Below are positions 55,005-63,872 of a DNA stretch of 64,000 bases, one piece after another. Position 1 is the first letter of the stretch. Each line of letters begins with the position of its first letter. The stretch covers positions 1-64,000 of the forward strand of contig NZ_FOXF01000006.1 of the NCBI RefSeq assembly GCF_900115655.1, read 5' to 3'. The stretch comes from Ruminobacter amylophilus. GTDB lineage: Bacteria; Pseudomonadota; Gammaproteobacteria; Enterobacterales; Succinivibrionaceae. The position numbers and the translations under genes are program-made. The notes under the pieces are model-generated. The model ran no database searches. It was not told the origin of the DNA and saw only the letters and a list, made by a program, of their open reading frames with translations.

Positions 55005-55625
55005 ATGGCTTACTGTGACTGGAAAAACACCTCCCCTGAAAATCAGGCATACCATGATAAAGAATGGGGCATCCCCGTGCATGACGACAGCAGGCATTTT
55101 GAATGTCTGATGCTGGAAGCACTGCAGTGCGGTCTCAGCTGGTCAATCATCATCAGAAAAAGAGATACTGTCAGAGCCTGTTTTGACGATTTTGATTATG
55201 TGAAGGTGGCGGCCTATACTGAAGCCGATATCGAAAGAATTCTGAACACCGAAGGCATGATCCGTTCCCGCAGAAAGGTTGAAGCGATAATTCATAATGC
55301 CAGATGTTTTCAGAAAATAGCGGATGAATTCGGAAGCTTTTCAGAATACATCTGGAGGTATACGGATAATGTGACAGTCATATACGATGGGCATGATGAA
55401 GGTCGGATTCCTTCATCAAACGCGCTTTCCGAAGATATCAGCAGGGATCTCAGAAAGAGGGGACTGAAGTATCTGGGGCCGGTTACCGTATATGCGTATC
55501 TGCAGGCCGCGGGGATTATCAATGATCATGACAGGGACTGTCCTTGTTTCAGAAGAATTGTGTCGGACTTCCCAACTACGGTAAAAAAATGTGAAGGCGA
55601 TACAGAAGTTATCTGTTATCGATAG
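55005..55625 (+). CDS. tag: DNA-3-methyladenine glycosylase I
   Basis: A 206-residue base-excision enzyme removing 3-methyladenine. The zinc ligands Cys4 and His17 (CDW...AYHDKEWG) and the C-terminal pair in NDHDRDCPC are present. ALQCGLSWSIIIRKR and GLKYLGPVTVYAYLQAAGIINDH are typical Tag segments. It is about 20 residues longer than E. coli Tag at the C-terminus (VKKCEGDTEVICYR). It is the first of three genes (tag, macrodomain, FMN reductase) on the same strand with gaps of 54-61 bases, possibly an operon. Confidence 0.95.
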   Translation: MAYCDWKNTSPENQAYHDKEWGIPVHDDSRHFECLMLEALQCGLSWSIIIRKRDTVRACFDDFDYVKVAAYTEADIERILNTEGMIRSRRKVEAIIHNARCFQKIADEFGSFSEYIWRYTDNVTVIYDGHDEGRIPSSNALSEDISRDLRKRGLKYLGPVTVYAYLQAAGIINDHDRDCPCFRRIVSDFPTTVKKCEGDTEVICYR

Positions 55626-55679
55626 TAAAATTAATATATAGACAGGAATCAAAGTGTTTTTGCCTGATTCCCGCAGATT

Positions 55680-56231
55680 ATGAAACAAACGGATGGAACA
55701 GTAATGATTTTCGATAAAATCAAGGTGATTAAAGCGGATATAACTACACTAAGCGTGGATGCCATTGTCAATGCCGCCAATAAAACGCTGTTAGGCGGTG
55801 GCGGGGTTGACGGAGCAATTCATCGTGCCGCAGGCCCTGAGCTGCTGGCTGAATGCAGAACTCTGGGCGGCTGTGAAACCGGCGAGGCCAAAATCACCCG
55901 CGGGTACAGACTTCCGGCAAAATACGTCATTCATACCGTCGGTCCCGTATATCACGACAGACCTTCCGATCCGGTGAAGCTTTCAGGATGCTACCGCAAC
56001 TCGATGGATATCGCCAGAGAGCATAACCTGAAATCGATTGCGTTCAGTGCCATATCATGCGGTGTTTACGGGTATCCGATAGACAGGGCTTCACGCATAG
56101 CCGTGGAAACCGTGTTTGACTGGCTGTCTGAGAATTCTGATTATGAGATAGAAGTGTATTTCGTCTGCTTTAATGACGATGTGTATGATGCCCTGACCAG
56201 AAATGTGGCTGTATTCTGCGAGAAGGCATAG
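55680..56231 (+). CDS. Macrodomain protein (O-acetyl-ADP-ribose deacetylase-like)
   Basis: A 183-residue single macrodomain of the MacroD/YmdB type. [24 protein letters not shown] holds the ADP-ribose binding loop with the catalytic Asn/Asp, [20 protein letters not shown] follows, and [13 protein letters not shown] is the second loop. It likely hydrolyses O-acetyl-ADP-ribose or ADP-ribosyl esters on proteins. A second start (55704) is possible and would shorten it by eight residues. Its place after tag, a repair gene, may reflect a damage-response role, but that is inference. Confidence 0.92.
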   Translation: MKQTDGTVMIFDKIKVIKADITTLSVDAIVNAANKTLLGGGGVDGAIHRAAGPELLAECRTLGGCETGEAKITRGYRLPAKYVIHTVGPVYHDRPSDPVKLSGCYRNSMDIAREHNLKSIAFSAISCGVYGYPIDRASRIAVETVFDWLSENSDYEIEVYFVCFNDDVYDALTRNVAVFCEKA

Positions 56232-56292
56232 AATCAGGCGGAAATTCTGAATTATTCCCGCATAAAACCGACAAGTGCGGCAGGAGGTGGAT

Positions 56293-56826
56293 ATGGGAAA
56301 AAAGGTTTTGGCGATTGTCAGCAGTCCCAGAAAAAACGGCAACACCGATATGATGGTGGAAAGCTTTTTAAAAGGTGCGCGTGATGCCATGCATCGTACT
56401 GAAAAAATCTATCTGCGTGACTGCAAAATAGAGTTCTGTCGCGGATGTGAAGTGTGTTCATCAACCCATCACTGCGTGATTAAGGATGATATGGAGCGCC
56501 TGGTTGACAAACTGCTTGATGCCGACGTCATAGTGCTTTCAACTCCCGTGTATTTTTACAGTATGAGCGGTCAGATGAAAACCTTCATAGACAGACTGAT
56601 GCCGGTCTATCCTGAACTGAGGGGCAGGGAATTTTATTTCATTACGGCAGCCGCTGACAACGACACCATGATTGAAAGAACCATGCAGGCCCTGGAAGGT
56701 TTTACCGACTGCATTGAGAATGCCGAGATAAGAGGCAAGCTCTACGGAGGCGGCAACTGGCGCAAGGGGGATGTTGAAGGAAAGGAAATTCTTAATACTG
56801 CCTATATGATGGGGGCAAATGTCTAG
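56293..56826 (+). CDS. NADPH-dependent FMN reductase / flavodoxin-family oxidoreductase
   Basis: The ATG at 56293 has AGGAGG 6-8 bases upstream and starts the domain (MGKKVLAIVSSPRKNGNT), so it is preferred over a GTG at 56275. The 177-residue protein has the FMN loop SSPRKNGNT, a Cys cluster CRGCEVCSSTHHC (about 46-58) typical of iron-sulfur flavoproteins of anaerobes, and STPVYFYSMSGQMKTFIDRL. It is probably a cytosolic NAD(P)H:quinone or disulfide reductase. The spacing C.GCE.C in this position suggests disulfide or Fe-S function, which cannot be settled here. Confidence 0.88.
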   Translation: MGKKVLAIVSSPRKNGNTDMMVESFLKGARDAMHRTEKIYLRDCKIEFCRGCEVCSSTHHCVIKDDMERLVDKLLDADVIVLSTPVYFYSMSGQMKTFIDRLMPVYPELRGREFYFITAAADNDTMIERTMQALEGFTDCIENAEIRGKLYGGGNWRKGDVEGKEILNTAYMMGANV

Positions 56827-56850
56827 CAGTCCGCCTTTTTCAAGTCATGT

Positions 56851-56881
56851 AAACGCTCTGTTCAGAACAGAGCGTTTTTTT
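56851..56881 (+). terminator. Intrinsic terminator after the FMN reductase gene
   Basis: Stem AAACGCTCTGTTC / GAACAGAGCGTTT with a 1-base gap (effective loop about 4 bases), followed by TTTT. Confidence 0.92.
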
Positions 56882-57591
56882 ATAACGGAATGATACGGAG
56901 GCAAATCATAAATACCTGAATCTCTGAAACGGTTCTGTACCGGCCGGAAAAATAAAAAGCCGGTCCGTCTGAACCAGCTGAACGTTACATGAAGAGAAAA
57001 TGCACCGACATCGATTACACGAGCTTAAAGGAGGAAAACGCTCGGTGTCAGAAAGAGGAGAATGTCCGAAGTCGGTGCTGTTCTTTTCCTCTAAGAGAGG
57101 GTAATTTATATTTTAATTAAGACATGACCGAAAAAGTGAGACATATACGACTAAATATGGATATGCAGAATTTTTATTAAAGATATATATACAATATCAC
57201 ATAAATATAGATGGTTTTTAAAATTTTTAACAATATTTATATAAATAAATATATGTGTTAAAAATTTAACACGCGTTCTGTCTCATTATCAGGTAAGGAT
57301 GTGTCAGTAATCGGTATGTTACAGACAGTATCACTCAATGTGCAAAATATAATGTCGCATTTTATATGCGTATCGAAAGAAGATACGGATGAAACTGCTG
57401 ACATGATTATATTTTTCTTCAGGAAGAACGGATAACCTGCCGGGAATCAGACTGTTTTCTGATACTGGACATTCTGTTTTTTAAGGCTTTTTATCCGGTG
57501 AATCATCCACACGTGCGATAAAAACAGGCCTGTAGGGCCTCTGCCCTTTTCTCTATGAACCGTTTTTATTCTACGCACTGACATCAAGCAT
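56882..57591. other. 710-base region upstream of the traN-like gene
   Basis: No protein gene longer than about 20 codons. It contains the structured element at 56993-57105. Very AT-rich DNA (57110-57290) follows, a good H-NS target, and then the promoter region of the traN-like gene. Confidence 0.4.
56993..57105 (+). ncRNA. Candidate structured RNA or regulatory leader
   Basis: Nested pairing is directly visible. An 8-bp stem GCACCGAC (57002-57009) / GTCGGTGC (57071-57078) encloses a hairpin ACACGAGC / GCTC-G-GTGT (57017-57048) whose loop holds AAAGGAGGAAAA. A second purine block, AAGAGGAG, lies at 57053-57060. AGAGAAAA and TTTTCCTCT extend the outer stem. Two Shine-Dalgarno-like sites precede tiny frames (a GTG near 57045 and an ATG at 57062). 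It could be a small RNA, a leader-peptide regulator or a GGA-rich Csr target. The class is unknown. Confidence 0.4.
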
Positions 57592-60057
57592 ATGTTTTCT
57601 GAAAAAATATCCAGCCTTCAGCATTTCTGCATAATTCCGTTCTTTTTAAGTGCCGCGGCCGTTTCCGCTGACATACCGTCGGAAAGGGATTTCGGTACTG
57701 GACTGCGTCAGACTCTTGCCGAGAGCATGACCGATGACGTTTATACTTCAGGCATCATTGACTCCTTATCTTCGGCACAGGGACTCTCCGATATGGAGCA
57801 GCTTTATGCCGGTGATATTGTTTCTACTCACGGTGAACTCACTGAAATCATGGAAAAGGAAAGAACAGCGGATATCACCGGAATTTCGGAAAACAGTGAT
57901 TCCGGAGACTGCAGTTTCGGGGATATGCTGCGGCTCTCCGCACGGGGAACCGTAAAATGCCGATTTGAAGGAGAAAGTGCTGACGGCGGAGAGGCGGCCA
58001 CGGATGATACAGGGATAAACGCGGGAGACGGCAATGGTCGTCACTGCCTGCTTACGCATGATTTTAAGGCCGTTCCGCCGGTATCTTTCTTCGGAACCTT
58101 TAATTACGGCGTCTGCAGGGATGAACACGGATGCACGGAGTTCTGGCTGGGAGACACCAGAGACAATTCACTAAGCGGCAGCTGTACCGTTTTTGAAAAG
58201 GAAATCGGTCTTACCGTTGAACGTCCGGAGGTGATAAGGGCTCTTATCCTGGATACCGTTTATTATGATGATTATATTCAGCTCTGGGTAAAAGCGGAAG
58301 TCGAGGGAGAAAAAACCGGAAATGATGATGAATCGGGGAACGGTGAAAATCTCTGGGTTAAACTCATCAATCTGCCGAATGATGATTTTCCGCCGGAGAC
58401 GGGAGGCAGGTGTGAACTTAACAGAAGTGAAATCACCCGTCTTGAGACGGACATCTGGCCGATGATCCTGAAGGCTGCATCCGTTTCCCGCGAGGAGTCT
58501 GCAGGCAGGGTGCTTAATCTGAAAATCAGGGAACGGGTGTCCGTTACCGGAGGCGGCGAGGGATACATGAATTTCCGTATTCTGTACGATACCGGAAATC
58601 TTGTCGAAAAGGATTACTGGGGAAATTCCGAATGTACCGGGTTATTCGCCGGAAACCCCCGAGCTGTACTTGGCGGAAAGTGTCTTGAACGTATTTCAGG
58701 AGACGAATCAGATGTGAACGGCAATGATTCAGGAGATTATGAATGCATTGTAAGGTCGGGGATAAGGCTCTGTTCCGATGCCTTCAGAATGCCGGATTTC
58801 TTTTTAAGAGACGGAAGACTTGCCGGACTGTGGGATCCTTTCTGCCGGAGACTTGATGTTTATGAGCGGGAGAATGATTTATCTGATGACAGACCTGAAG
58901 CAGAAGGCAGTGTCAGAGGTGACAGACTGCGGAAAATGCTTGCGTCGGAATCCGGTAAAAAGGTTCCCGTGGATGAACGTGTTCAGCAGCTGTCCGACGG
59001 TTTCCCGGAACCTGACGCCGGCATTATGGCTGCCTACGACGTGCCGGATGAGAATAACGAAGGGGTAGAAGAGGCGGCTCTTCTTCTGCAGACTCTTCAG
59101 TACATGCAGAGTGACGTTGTCTGTACCGGCGAACAGAGTTCCGAACGTTCATGCAGTGTCTTTAAGGGAACGGCCGATACCTGCAGAAAAGGTTATTTCG
59201 GCAGAATGGACTGCTGTAATGCGCCAAATACCGCGGATGCCGGAACCTATATCCGTATGATTACATATATGGCGGCACTTAAAACCGCATATGCCTCACT
59301 CGAAAACACATCTTCAGCCATGGGATCCTGGGCGGGAGGAACACAGATGACCGGTTCTCAGGGGCTGATATCCGGGACTGCCGACAGCGTTATCGGCAGT
59401 GTCATGGATACGGCGGTCGAGAAGGCGAGAGAGGAGTTCATGCAGGCCATAACGGCAAGGCTTGCCGAAATTGTTGAGAACACCATGGGGGAAGCCGCAA
59501 AAGAGGCGCTGTTTACGGAAACCGTAAGTGAGGAGGGAATAAGCATGATTCAGATGAATCCCGCAGTGATCGGGGCAATGCAGGGAGTCATGGCCGCATA
59601 TGTGGCTTATCAGCTGGCTAAAACCCTGGAGGAGATAGCCACGTCATGCAGGCCGAACGAGATAGAAACCTCCATGAAGCTTAAGCTTGATTCCTGTATG
59701 TATACCGGGAGATCGTGCACTGAAAAGGTTCTGGGAAAATGCGTGGTTTACGAACAGAGATACTGCTGTTTCAGTTCTCCTCTGGCCAGAATAGTCATGG
59801 AACAGCTCCCGGAATCCGGCTTTGACTTTCCGGACGGAGTATGCGGAGGTATTCCTCTTTCCCTATTATCAGAGGTCGATTTTAAAAAGATTGATCTGTC
59901 TGAGTGGCTCAGATACGTGGAAAACACCGATCTTCTGGATGTAAGCAGAATGTCCGTGGACGGACTTACCGGCAGCGGCAGTGTTTTAAACGTGAGCGGA
60001 AGGAGTGATAGCAGACAGAGAAATGCTGAACGTCTGCAGAAGGGGGCAAAGCCTTGA
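57592..60057 (+). CDS. Orphan TraN-like conjugation protein (outer-membrane mating pair stabilisation)
   Basis: An 821-residue Cys-rich protein with a signal peptide (FCIIPFFLSAAAVSA, cleavage near 27). The C-terminal third carries TraN hallmarks: CSVFKGTADTCRKGYFGRMDCC near 519-540, then DSCMYTGRSCTEKVLGKC followed by YCCFSSPLARIVMEQ (about 700-735), matching the conserved ..C..KVLGKC....YCCF.S.LARI..EQ block of F-type TraN. The N-terminal ~450 residues are variable, as expected for the part that contacts the recipient. It should sit in the outer membrane, rich in disulfides. No tra genes are adjacent; a second orphan (TraG-like) lies 28 kb away. The frame is intact. The ribosome binding site is weak. 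Confidence 0.75.
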   Translation: MFSEKISSLQHFCIIPFFLSAAAVSADIPSERDFGTGLRQTLAESMTDDVYTSGIIDSLSSAQGLSDMEQLYAGDIVSTHGELTEIMEKERTADITGISENSDSGDCSFGDMLRLSARGTVKCRFEGESADGGEAATDDTGINAGDGNGRHCLLTHDFKAVPPVSFFGTFNYGVCRDEHGCTEFWLGDTRDNSLSGSCTVFEKEIGLTVERPEVIRALILDTVYYDDYIQLWVKAEVEGEKTGNDDESGNGENLWVKLINLPNDDFPPETGGRCELNRSEITRLETDIWPMILKAASVSREESAGRVLNLKIRERVSVTGGGEGYMNFRILYDTGNLVEKDYWGNSECTGLFAGNPRAVLGGKCLERISGDESDVNGNDSGDYECIVRSGIRLCSDAFRMPDFFLRDGRLAGLWDPFCRRLDVYERENDLSDDRPEAEGSVRGDRLRKMLASESGKKVPVDERVQQLSDGFPEPDAGIMAAYDVPDENNEGVEEAALLLQTLQYMQSDVVCTGEQSSERSCSVFKGTADTCRKGYFGRMDCCNAPNTADAGTYIRMITYMAALKTAYASLENTSSAMGSWAGGTQMTGSQGLISGTADSVIGSVMDTAVEKAREEFMQAITARLAEIVENTMGEAAKEALFTETVSEEGISMIQMNPAVIGAMQGVMAAYVAYQLAKTLEEIATSCRPNEIETSMKLKLDSCMYTGRSCTEKVLGKCVVYEQRYCCFSSPLARIVMEQLPESGFDFPDGVCGGIPLSLLSEVDFKKIDLSEWLRYVENTDLLDVSRMSVDGLTGSGSVLNVSGRSDSRQRNAERLQKGAKP

Positions 60058-60519
60058 AATCCAAGTCCTGAAGCCAGCTGTACATGATTTTTTCGGCAAA
60101 TTTTTGTACATTGTTCTTAAAGTGTGAGAAATAAGAAAAAATCCCCTCGGACAGATGCGTTTTTCCCGACAATAAGTCTGTAAAAATATCTTTACAGTCC
60201 GGAAAAACATCCGTTTTTGTAAGCCTTAAATGTTAATTTGTGTGAGATTTTAGCTAATAATTGTTATAGATATTGATAAATATGTTAGCTGTATTCATAA
60301 TTAACCATGATAAAAGTATAAAAGGTAGTCTGGTAAGGATTTTACCTTTAAAATAAAACTATCCGTTTCTATGGTCACCGGTTCAGTCACTCTGTATGCT
60401 TTGGAGGCTGTATGATACTGAGTGTCGTATGACGACGGGGATCAATCAACAGTTATAATAAAATAAGAGGTTTTAGCCGGTCAGTTTTGCATGAAACCGG
60501 TCGGTACGGGGATTTTTCT
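60058..60519. other. Gene-free region after the traN-like gene
   Basis: 460 bases. It holds the nested hairpin at 60154-60218, AT-rich DNA, and the promoter of the zinc-ribbon protein. No gene. Confidence 0.35.
60154..60218 (+). terminator. Nested hairpin, probable terminator of the traN-like gene
   Basis: Outer stem GATGcGTTTTTCC / GGAAAAACATC (one bulged C) encloses an inner hairpin CTGTAAA-AATATC-TTTACAG. A run of five T follows at 60214. Confidence 0.55.
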
Positions 60520-61836
60520 ATGAGATGTCAGGAATGTAACGCTGAACTTGATGATGACGTGCTGTTCTGCGAAAAATGCGGTGCAAGAATATCAAAGGAT
60601 AACAGCATTGCAAGCAAACTTCATTTTTCCAAGAACAGACCTGCAGCGGCAGCCGAGGGGACTTCCGGAGGTTTCTACAGCAGTACAAATAAAGGCAAGA
60701 GCACTGACGCCAACAACAGTGTTGTTTTTGATGCCAAAACCATTGAAGACGACGTGGCCAACATCGTAATCGACAAGTCTGAGCCGGTTCAGACACAGCA
60801 GGCTCCTGTCGTTGATGATATTTCCGTTGAGGCAGAGGAAGCTCCGGCTGTTCAGTCTTCAGACAGTGAGATTACCCTGGATCTTTCCGGAGAAAATTCA
60901 GGAACTGAAGATCCTGTTACCGTGGATCTTTCCACTGACACATCAGTTACGGCTGACGATACGCTGGATTTTTCCGCAGAAACCTCTTCAGCCGAAGAGC
61001 TGATTACTCCTGAAGTGCAGGTGAATTCATCCTCTGCAACTGCCGAAACCGGCGGTATTGCCGCCATGATTCAGAAGGCCATGAGCAACGCCGGAACCGA
61101 CGGTGCTTCATCCGAGTCTCCGGATGCAGTACAGGAAACTCCTGACCATGGCAATGTTCAGCAGACTTCCATGACGGAAGAAAAGGCTGATACCACCGCT
61201 AAGGGAACCGAAGATCAGCAAAAGAAGGAAGAAAACGCAGGCAACGGAGAAAATAATGAAGGTGATGATGACATCGCCGGAACCTTTACCTATCTTGCAG
61301 GGTCGGCAGAGAGACAGATAAATGCGTTTCTCGGCTGTGCCGTCGGTGCGCTGGTTCTTCTGGTGCTTGCAGTGGTAACGACTGATTTTATCAAGGTGCT
61401 TATGGCTCTCCTCGGAGCCGGCTGTTTCGGTTATGCCTTCTACGTTGCTCCGAAGGTTATTGAGGCTACCGTGAATGCTCTGGTCAAGGGAGAGGGATAT
61501 TATTTCATTGAATACGTAAATGAAATCAGTAAATACATGAAGACCGCGGTTATTCCGGTGGGAGCAGGCATGGCACTTCTTCTCGTTGCCATGATTCTAG
61601 AATGGTGCGATCATGATTACGGCGCCAAGTATGTAACTCTGCTTTCCATGTTCGCCATGGCCGGCGGTTTTGCTGTGTCAGGCGTGTGTGCTGCAAGATT
61701 TGCGGTGACTAACAAGATTTTTGATGAGCTGGCTTCAGGCAACAAGCCAAAGAAAAACTATTCAGACGTCATCAATTATGTCGCAGCAGGCGTGGTTTTC
61801 GTTATTGTCATTCTGTCTGCGGTTATGGCGGCATAA
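60520..61836 (+). CDS. Zinc-ribbon membrane protein of unknown function
   Basis: The ATG at 60520 starts directly at a zinc ribbon (MRCQECNAELDDDVLFCEKCG, cysteines 3, 6, 17, 20); the longer frame begins with a TTG. The protein has 438 residues. After the ribbon comes about 230 residues of acidic, Ser/Thr/Glu-rich low complexity (repeats such as VTVDLS, TLDFSAE), probably disordered. Then come about five membrane helices: two near 262-305, two near 345-400 and the last at the C-terminus (VAAGVVFVIVILSAVMAA). This ribbon-linker-membrane layout occurs in many uncharacterised bacterial proteins. The role is unknown. It has its own terminator. Confidence 0.8.
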   Translation: MRCQECNAELDDDVLFCEKCGARISKDNSIASKLHFSKNRPAAAAEGTSGGFYSSTNKGKSTDANNSVVFDAKTIEDDVANIVIDKSEPVQTQQAPVVDDISVEAEEAPAVQSSDSEITLDLSGENSGTEDPVTVDLSTDTSVTADDTLDFSAETSSAEELITPEVQVNSSSATAETGGIAAMIQKAMSNAGTDGASSESPDAVQETPDHGNVQQTSMTEEKADTTAKGTEDQQKKEENAGNGENNEGDDDIAGTFTYLAGSAERQINAFLGCAVGALVLLVLAVVTTDFIKVLMALLGAGCFGYAFYVAPKVIEATVNALVKGEGYYFIEYVNEISKYMKTAVIPVGAGMALLLVAMILEWCDHDYGAKYVTLLSMFAMAGGFAVSGVCAARFAVTNKIFDELASGNKPKKNYSDVINYVAAGVVFVIVILSAVMAA

Positions 61837-61866
61837 CGGATATATTTTTACTTTTTTATGATTTCG

Positions 61867-61900
61867 TCTCCGGTTCGGTTTCCCTGGCCGGAGATTTTTT
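61867..61900 (+). terminator. Intrinsic terminator after the zinc-ribbon gene
   Basis: Stem TCTCCGG / CCGGAGA with a 14-base loop, then TTTTTT. Confidence 0.85.
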
Positions 61901-61951
61901 ATTCATCTTGCAGTATTTCCGAGCTGTGTTTCATTCTGTATAAACAAGTCG

Positions 61952-61957
61952 TGCTAT
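61952..61957 (+). promoter_or_regulatory. Possible -10 element upstream of the NDH-2 gene
   Basis: A TATAAT in the context GTGCTATAATCC, with a TTCATT about 20 bases upstream as a weak -35. The leader would be about 210 nt. Confidence 0.35.
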
Positions 61958-62170
61958 AATCCTTAAAAAGTGGTTTCAGTGCCTGATTTCATTGAGTTTT
62001 CATGTTGCGGTAATTTATGGCTGCATAAAAATGAAACTGACGGCTGCATTTCGGTGCCGGTGCTGATCATAAACAGAAGAGAACGTCCGCCTGTCAGAAG
62101 ATGTTCCGCATAAAAAGATAACATTATCAGTATTTACTACATAATAAGAATTTTGTGTTTTGAGGTTTGT

Positions 62171-63526
62171 ATGAGTTTCAATATTGAACGTAACGGCAAA
62201 AAAAGAGTGGTTATCATAGGGGGCGGTTTCGGAGGATTAAGGCTGGCCCAGGGGCTGAAGAAATCAAATTTTCAGGTGATTCTTGTCGATAAGAACAATT
62301 ACCATCAGTTCCCGCCGCTGATTTATCAGATTGCCACGGCAGGTCTCAATCCAAGCTCCATTTCCTTCCCTTTCCGCAAGCTGTTTGAGGATCGCAAGGA
62401 CTATTTTTTCCGTATGGCGGAGCTTACCTGTATCTATCCTGAAGGTAACTACATTCAGACTTCAATAGGTAAGATTGACTATGACTATCTGGTACTGGCA
62501 AACGGTACAAAGACCAACTTCTTCAACAACAAGAACGTTGAGGAATGGGCGATACCGATGAAGACCGTGCCTGAGGCCATGGGACTCAGAAACACTCTTC
62601 TGGCAAGCTTTGAAAGATCCATAACCTGTTCCAATGAACAGGAAAGGGATGAATTCCTGAACATTGTTATTGTAGGCGGCGGTCCTTCAGGTGTGGAAAT
62701 CGCCGGCGCCATTGCGGAAATGAGACGTTATGTTCTGCCGAAGGATTATCCGGACATGGATACCTCAAAGGTTCACATTTATCTTATCGAAGGCGGAAAG
62801 AGACTTCTGGCAGGCATGTCGGAAGAATCTTCGGAAAAGGCTCTGAAGTTCCTTCAGAGCATGAATGTCGAGGTGAAGCTCAATACCTTTGTAACCGATT
62901 ATGAGGATCACAAGGTCAGGATGAATGACGGCTCCGCCATAGGTACCAGAAATCTTATCTGGGTAGGCGGTGTAACGGCAAATCAGGTAAACGGTATTCC
63001 TGACAGTGCTCTCGGACGCGGCAGACGTATCATGGTCGATAACTACAGCAGGGTTAAAGGCTTTGATAATATCTTTGCCATCGGCGATATTTCTCTTATG
63101 GAAGGTGATCCTAATTTCCCTAACGGACATCCTCAGATGGCTCAGCCTTCAATTCAGCAGGGTGAGCTTTTGGCCAGAAACATTATTGCCCTGGAGAAGG
63201 GGAAGCCTTTGAAAGGATTTGTGTACAAGGATCTCGGCTGTATGGCTACAATCGGTAAGAACAAGGCCGTGGCTGAAATTGCAGGGTGCAGGCTGGGCGG
63301 ATTTTTCGCATGGATACTCTGGATGGCCGTACACCTGGTTTCAATTCTCGGTGTTAAAAACAAGTTCTTCGTGTTTATGGACTGGATCTGGAGTTATTTC
63401 ACCTATGATCAGTCAAACCGTATGATTCTGCGTTCTACTCAGAGCAAGGTGATGAAGAATATTGAGGATACCCTGAGAGAGCTTCACGGCCATGACGATC
63501 ATAAAGAACAGACAACAGAGAAGTAA
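62171..63526 (+). CDS. Type II NADH:quinone oxidoreductase (NDH-2)
   Basis: The ATG at 62171 (MSFNIERNGKKRVVIIGGG) has TGAGG upstream and is preferred to the slightly longer frame. The 451-residue flavoprotein has the FAD GxGxxG (VVIIGGGFGGLRLA), the NAD GxGxxG (IVIVGGGPSGVEIAGA), and IFAIGDIS. A C-terminal hydrophobic/amphipathic region (FFAWILWMAVHLVSILGVKNKFFVFMDWIWSYF in two parts) anchors it to the membrane. NNYHQFPPLIYQIATAGL and SSISFPFRKLF are especially close to Bacteroidetes NDH-2 proteins as I remember them. It passes electrons from NADH to quinone without pumping protons. Monocistronic. Confidence 0.88.
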   Translation: MSFNIERNGKKRVVIIGGGFGGLRLAQGLKKSNFQVILVDKNNYHQFPPLIYQIATAGLNPSSISFPFRKLFEDRKDYFFRMAELTCIYPEGNYIQTSIGKIDYDYLVLANGTKTNFFNNKNVEEWAIPMKTVPEAMGLRNTLLASFERSITCSNEQERDEFLNIVIVGGGPSGVEIAGAIAEMRRYVLPKDYPDMDTSKVHIYLIEGGKRLLAGMSEESSEKALKFLQSMNVEVKLNTFVTDYEDHKVRMNDGSAIGTRNLIWVGGVTANQVNGIPDSALGRGRRIMVDNYSRVKGFDNIFAIGDISLMEGDPNFPNGHPQMAQPSIQQGELLARNIIALEKGKPLKGFVYKDLGCMATIGKNKAVAEIAGCRLGGFFAWILWMAVHLVSILGVKNKFFVFMDWIWSYFTYDQSNRMILRSTQSKVMKNIEDTLRELHGHDDHKEQTTEK

Positions 63527-63568
63527 AGGTATCTGACTGACACGTACACCTGTGCGGGTCTTCTGACT

Positions 63569-63604
63569 AAACAGGCTCTGCAGAAAATGCAGAGCCTGTT
63601 TTTG
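63569..63604 (+). terminator. Intrinsic terminator after the NDH-2 gene
   Basis: Stem AAACAGGCTCTGCA / TGCAGAGCCTGTTT with a loop of about five bases, followed by TTTG. Confidence 0.92.
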
Positions 63605-63872
63605 TATGCTCGGCAGGCATGATTTCTATAGGCTCATCAACACGTTCAGTTGAAACCGAATACTGAACATCAAAATCAAAATGTAAAACGGATGACTACT
63701 TTCAACAAAGCACTCTGCGAAAAACATTCTGAAGAATAAGCTGTATGTTTTTATATCAAGGATACAGTTATTAAGCGAATTTTGAATAAGCCTCAACGTT
63801 ATGTTTCTGCATTAAAACGATTTCCATTGATTATAGGTCTGGATTTTAGTATCCGCTGAAATATGCGTCTGC

